Shown in pieces: positions 60,762 through 64,000 of a stretch of 64,000 nucleotides of DNA. The notes under the pieces are model-generated. The model had not been told where the DNA came from, ran no database searches, and worked only from the letters and a program-made list of their open reading frames with translations. Origin of the DNA: Streptomyces sp. SID8352 (GTDB lineage Bacteria > Actinomycetota > Actinomycetes > Streptomycetales > Streptomycetaceae). The DNA is taken from positions 210,946-274,945 of the forward strand of contig NZ_WWGX01000035.1 of the NCBI RefSeq assembly GCF_009862265.1, in the 5' to 3' direction. Made by a program: the position numbers and the translations under genes. Numbering within the stretch: the stretch's first letter is position 1; each line of letters starts with the position of its first letter.

Positions 60762-62318
60762 ATGGCCGGCTACATCATCGGACTCGACAACGGGACCACC
60801 AGCGCCCGGGCCAAGATGTACGACACGACCGGGGTCGTCGTCGCGGCGGCCACCAGCGAGTACGGATGCGAGTACCCGCATCCCGGGTGGGTCGACCAGG
60901 ACATCCGCCTGCTGGACGAGGCCAACTTCGAGGTCATCCGCCGCGTCGTGGAGACCTCCGGCGTCGATCCGCGGGAGATCCGCTCACTGGGACTGTCCAC
61001 CCAGCGCGGCCTGCACCTCTACATCGACGCCGACGGCAACATCCTGCGCGACGGCCGGGGACTGTCCTGGCAGGACGCACGGCACACCGCACAACTGGAC
61101 CAACTGCGCCGGGAGATCGGCGACGAACGTTTCTACGCCATCACCGGCCTGCCGATCAGCGCGTTCTGGCCCATCGGGAAGATCCTCTGGGTGGCGCAGA
61201 ACGAACCGGACGTGCTGCGGCAGACCAGCAAGATCCTCAGCACCCAGGAGTACTTCCTGCGCCGGCTCAGCGATGTGCCGGACTACGTCGTCGACCACTC
61301 CAACGCGTCCCTGTTCGGCCTGATGGACGTCGACAGCTTCGACTGGAGCCGGGAACTGCTGGACCTCGTCGGCATCTCCGCCGACCTGCTCCCGTCGATC
61401 GTCCCCTCCGGCCACCGGGTCGGCGCGGTCACCCCCTCCGTGGCCCGGCGCACCGGTCTGCCCGTCGGCCTGCCCGTCTCCACCGGCGGCGGCGACCAGC
61501 AGTGCGCGGGGATCGGGGCCGGCGCCATCAGACCGGGCCTGTGCGAGCTGACCTTCGGCACCGCGGGCAACTCCGTCGCCTTCCTCGCCGAGCCGGTCAA
61601 CGACCCCAACCGGGTCATCACCCGGTCGGTGCACGCCACCCCGTACCGGGCGTGGGAGGCGGAGGGGATCCAGGCCGCCGCGGGAGCCGCCTACCGGTGG
61701 TTCCGCGACAACATCGGCTACATGGCCCGCTACATCGAGCCCTTCACCAGGACCGACCCCTACATCGTGATCAACGCCCTCGCCGCGGACTCGCCGGCCG
61801 GCGCCAACGGACTGGTCTTCCACCCGTATCTGGCCGGATCGATGACCCCGCACTACGACGAACACGCGCGGGCGGGCTTCCTGGGACTGACCCTCAAGCA
61901 CACCCTCGGCGACATGGCCCGCGCCGTCCTGGAAGGCGTGGCCTACGAGGCCCGGGAAGTCCTCGACGGCTACGACGGGATGGGCCTGGAACTCAACGAG
62001 ATCCGTCTCGCCGGCGGCGCCACCAAATCCGAACTCTGGTGCCAGATCCAGGCCGACGTCTACGGCAAACCGACCGCCGTACTGCGCGAGGGCGAGTGCG
62101 CCGTGCTGGGGGCGGCGATCCTCGGCGCCGTCGGGGCCGGGGTGTTCGACAACGTCGAGGAAGGCGTGGACGCCACCGTCCACGTCGACCGCGTCTTCCA
62201 GCCGGACCCCGCCTGCCACGAGCGGTACACCGAGCTGTGGGACATCTACCGGCAGGCCTACAAGGCCCTGTCCGAGAGCGGTGTGTACCGCGCGCTGTCG
62301 GCGGCGCAGACCCGCTGA
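60762..62318 (+). CDS. FGGY-family carbohydrate kinase
   Basis: This 518-residue kinase has the two actin-like domains of xylulokinase/glycerol kinase relatives: IIGLDNGTTSARAKMYD, HPGWVDQDIRL, SLGLSTQRGLHLYID, GGGDQQCAGIGAGAI, FGTAGNSVAF and the late IRLAGGATKSELWCQIQADV. ATG 60762 is chosen because AGGAGG lies 5 bases upstream; ATG 60759 is too close. The sugar or polyol is unknown. It ends the DeoR-controlled operon. Confidence 0.92.
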   Translation: MAGYIIGLDNGTTSARAKMYDTTGVVVAAATSEYGCEYPHPGWVDQDIRLLDEANFEVIRRVVETSGVDPREIRSLGLSTQRGLHLYIDADGNILRDGRGLSWQDARHTAQLDQLRREIGDERFYAITGLPISAFWPIGKILWVAQNEPDVLRQTSKILSTQEYFLRRLSDVPDYVVDHSNASLFGLMDVDSFDWSRELLDLVGISADLLPSIVPSGHRVGAVTPSVARRTGLPVGLPVSTGGGDQQCAGIGAGAIRPGLCELTFGTAGNSVAFLAEPVNDPNRVITRSVHATPYRAWEAEGIQAAAGAAYRWFRDNIGYMARYIEPFTRTDPYIVINALAADSPAGANGLVFHPYLAGSMTPHYDEHARAGFLGLTLKHTLGDMARAVLEGVAYEAREVLDGYDGMGLELNEIRLAGGATKSELWCQIQADVYGKPTAVLREGECAVLGAAILGAVGAGVFDNVEEGVDATVHVDRVFQPDPACHERYTELWDIYRQAYKALSESGVYRALSAAQTR

Positions 62319-62961
62319 CACCGCGCCGCCCCCGCGCACGGGGCAGGCACCCCCCGGCTCCTCGCGGCAGCCGTCCCCGACCCATTCGCTGCCGGGAGGA
62401 CGAGAGGCCTCCGTTCGTCACGGGCGTGTGCCCGGACGGGCGGGGGCCTCCCGCCCGTCCGGGCACACGGACACCCGGCGCGCGCGGGGCCGCCGGGGCG
62501 AGCGGCCGGGCCGTGCCGGATGCGACGGCTCCCGGTCACGCGCACCGCCGGCGCCGGAACGGGACGGTGCCGGAACCGCCCTCGAATCGTGCGGGAGGGC
62601 CGGCGGCGGGCGCGGGCGCCGGAGCCCGGGCCGCCGCGGGACGCCGACCGCGCCGAGGCCGCCGACGGCGGGTGCACGGGCCGCGCCGGTCCCGCCCGCC
62701 GGAAAGGCCCGTCCCCGGCGGCGTTCGTGCCCGCGGACGCCATCTCGGCACGGCCTCCTTCCGAGCGGTGAAGAATTCCCCGGCTTGTGCCAGGGCTCCT
62801 GCCCATTGCTGGGTAGGGTGATCGCATGCAGCTCTTTTCGACGCCTCCGCCGCCCGCCGTTTGAGGCGGGCAGTCATGCAGAGCCGTTCCGTGCGCCTCG
62901 GGACGGCCGTGCGGGTTGCCCACGGACACATCGTGATGGCAATCAATCGAGGAGACCTCAG
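62319..62961. other. Gap between kinase and EamA genes
   Basis: About 640 bases. It holds the terminator at 62426-62468, then GC-rich shadow frames, and a less GC-rich stretch from 62750 on that should contain the EamA promoter. A 12-codon frame starting ATG 62826 is too short to call. Confidence 0.55.
62426..62468. terminator. Strong terminator after the kinase operon
   Basis: Perfect 19-base arms (62426-62444 and 62450-62468) with a 5-base loop, about 110 bases after the kinase stop. Confidence 0.8.
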
Positions 62962-63975
62962 TTGCAGTCCTCTTCCGCCCCGTCCGTTCGGCGGGGTGTT
63001 CTCTACGTCGCGATTGCGGCCACAGCGTGGGGCACGGGTGGTGCAGTGGCCGCCGAGCTGTACGACGTCGGCGGAATCGGCCCCATCTCCGTTTCCTTCT
63101 GGCGGTTCCTGACCGGACTCGGGCTACTTCTGATCGCTCATCTGGTGCGACGATCCCGGCGTCCGAAAAAGGCGCTGTCGCTCCGCGCGGCATTCGCGGC
63201 GAACCCGTGGCGGGCTCTGATCACGGGCTCCGGACTGGCGGTGTACCAGACGGCCTATTTCGCCTCCGTCCAGCAGGCCGGGCTGACCGTGGCCACGGTG
63301 GTGACCCTGGGCTCGGGCCCGGTACTGGTCACCATCGGCGCACGGCTCACACTGGGCGAACGCACCGGCGTCGCCGGAACCGCCGCGGTGGCGAGCGGCG
63401 TCGGCGGCCTGGTGCTGCTGATGGGAGGCGCCGACGGGAACACCGGCCCGGCTCCCCTCCTGGGCATCGGATACGCGCTGCTCTCCGCCGCCGGGTACGC
63501 GGGCGTGACCCTGCTGGGCCGCTTCTCCGGCAGGGAGAACACCGGTGGCGCGTTCGAGTCCACGGTCACCGGCTTCGCGGTCGGCACGGTCTGCCTCCTG
63601 CCGATGGCCCTGCTGGAGGGCCTGCTGCCCGACATGGCGCGACCGGCATGGACCCTGGCCCTGGTTCTCTACCTGGGGGCCGCGCCCACGGCCCTGGCGT
63701 ACACGTTGTTCTTCGCCGGCCTCGGTGCCGTACGGGCGACCACGGCGTCCGTGGTCGCACTGGTCGAGCCGCTCACCGCCGCGGTCATCGGCATCCTCGT
63801 CTTCGACGAGCGGCTCAACGCGGTCGTTCTCACCGGCACGGCCCTGCTGCTGTTCGCGGTTCTCTTCCTCGCCGCCGGCGAGGGGGCCGGCCGGGCGGCT
63901 TCCCGCAGGACGTCCGCCCCGGACGCCGACCACGGCCGGCACCGGTCGCATCCGGCCGCACCGGCGAAGGACTGA
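62962..63975 (+). CDS. EamA-family (DMT superfamily) transporter
   Basis: This 337-residue protein has ten predicted helices in two EamA repeats: GVLYVAIAATAWGTGGAVAA at the start, SFWRFLTGLGLLLIAHLVRR, QTAYFASVQQAGLTVATVV, then LGIGYALLSAAGYAGVTLLG and YTLFFAGLGAVRATTASVVA. Members export amino acids or metabolites. TTG 62962 is chosen because GGAG lies 7 bases upstream and a ten-residue lead precedes helix 1; no ATG or GTG fits as well. The last ~35 residues are charged and disordered. Confidence 0.88.
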   Translation: MQSSSAPSVRRGVLYVAIAATAWGTGGAVAAELYDVGGIGPISVSFWRFLTGLGLLLIAHLVRRSRRPKKALSLRAAFAANPWRALITGSGLAVYQTAYFASVQQAGLTVATVVTLGSGPVLVTIGARLTLGERTGVAGTAAVASGVGGLVLLMGGADGNTGPAPLLGIGYALLSAAGYAGVTLLGRFSGRENTGGAFESTVTGFAVGTVCLLPMALLEGLLPDMARPAWTLALVLYLGAAPTALAYTLFFAGLGAVRATTASVVALVEPLTAAVIGILVFDERLNAVVLTGTALLLFAVLFLAAGEGAGRAASRRTSAPDADHGRHRSHPAAPAKD

Positions 63976-64000
63976 CGCGCCCCCGGACACCACACACATG

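Noticed and set aside
62826..62864. 12-codon frame MQLFSTPPPPAV before the EamA gene
   Set aside because: Too short, without a ribosome site or a following attenuator.

Overview
The window comes from a very GC-rich actinomycete, most likely Streptomyces or a close relative. The evidence is strong G/C bias at third codon positions, many GTG starts and 4-bp start/stop overlaps, actinomycete-type regulators, a class II DAHP synthase and a chorismatase of the FkbO/Hyg5 family. I see no rRNA, tRNA, CRISPR array or intact insertion sequence. Most genes are accessory: aromatic or small-molecule catabolism, small biosynthetic operons, and their transporters and regulators.

Region 1 (1-13213): a lone M24-family protein with a degenerate metal site, then a MarR regulator divergent from a nine-gene rightward operon. 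The operon encodes aldehyde dehydrogenase, cupin, type I extradiol dioxygenase, aspartate-dehydrogenase-like protein, alpha/beta hydrolase, SDR, ThDP enzyme, HpaB-type flavin monooxygenase, and a flavin reductase fused to a GntR/FCD-like regulator domain. It reads as hydroxylation plus meta-cleavage of an unknown aromatic. Region 2 (14194-22795): a tight operon of a small secreted protein, a chorismatase, an LLM-type flavin oxidoreductase, a dedicated class II DAHP synthase and a zinc alcohol dehydrogenase, followed by an AraC regulator and an MFS exporter. It probably makes a hydroxybenzoate-derived compound without PKS or NRPS genes.

Region 3 (23063-33129): an MHS-family importer, hydantoinase/oxoprolinase subunits HyuA and HyuB, a GntR/FCD repressor and an L-threonine aldolase-like enzyme. 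They are linked by seven copies of an operator close to ATCGTCNGACGATT. A methyltransferase follows. Region 4 (33590-47054) is the highlight: a bacterial microcompartment (BMC) locus. Genes for both subunits of a 2-aminophenol 1,6-dioxygenase-type enzyme are directly followed by two hexameric shell proteins and one pentameric shell protein. Next come a 2-aminomuconic-semialdehyde-type dehydrogenase, a Baeyer-Villiger monooxygenase, an alpha/beta hydrolase, a metallo-beta-lactamase-fold enzyme, a RidA-type deaminase, a 4-oxalocrotonate decarboxylase-type enzyme, an IclR regulator and an aromatic acid MFS importer. The likely logic is that the BVMO and esterase produce 2-aminophenol, the shell holds ring cleavage and the reactive semialdehyde, and the pathway continues through 2-aminomuconate.

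Region 5 (47223-57824): an MFS exporter with its TetR repressor, then a six-gene leftward biosynthetic operon (two methyltransferases, ketosynthase, acyl carrier protein, asparagine synthetase, TrpB2-like enzyme), with a divergent nitroreductase. Region 6 (58188-63975): a DeoR repressor divergent from a membrane protein, a TIM-barrel protein and an FGGY sugar kinase, followed by an EamA-family exporter. Several perfect GC-rich hairpins mark transcript ends.
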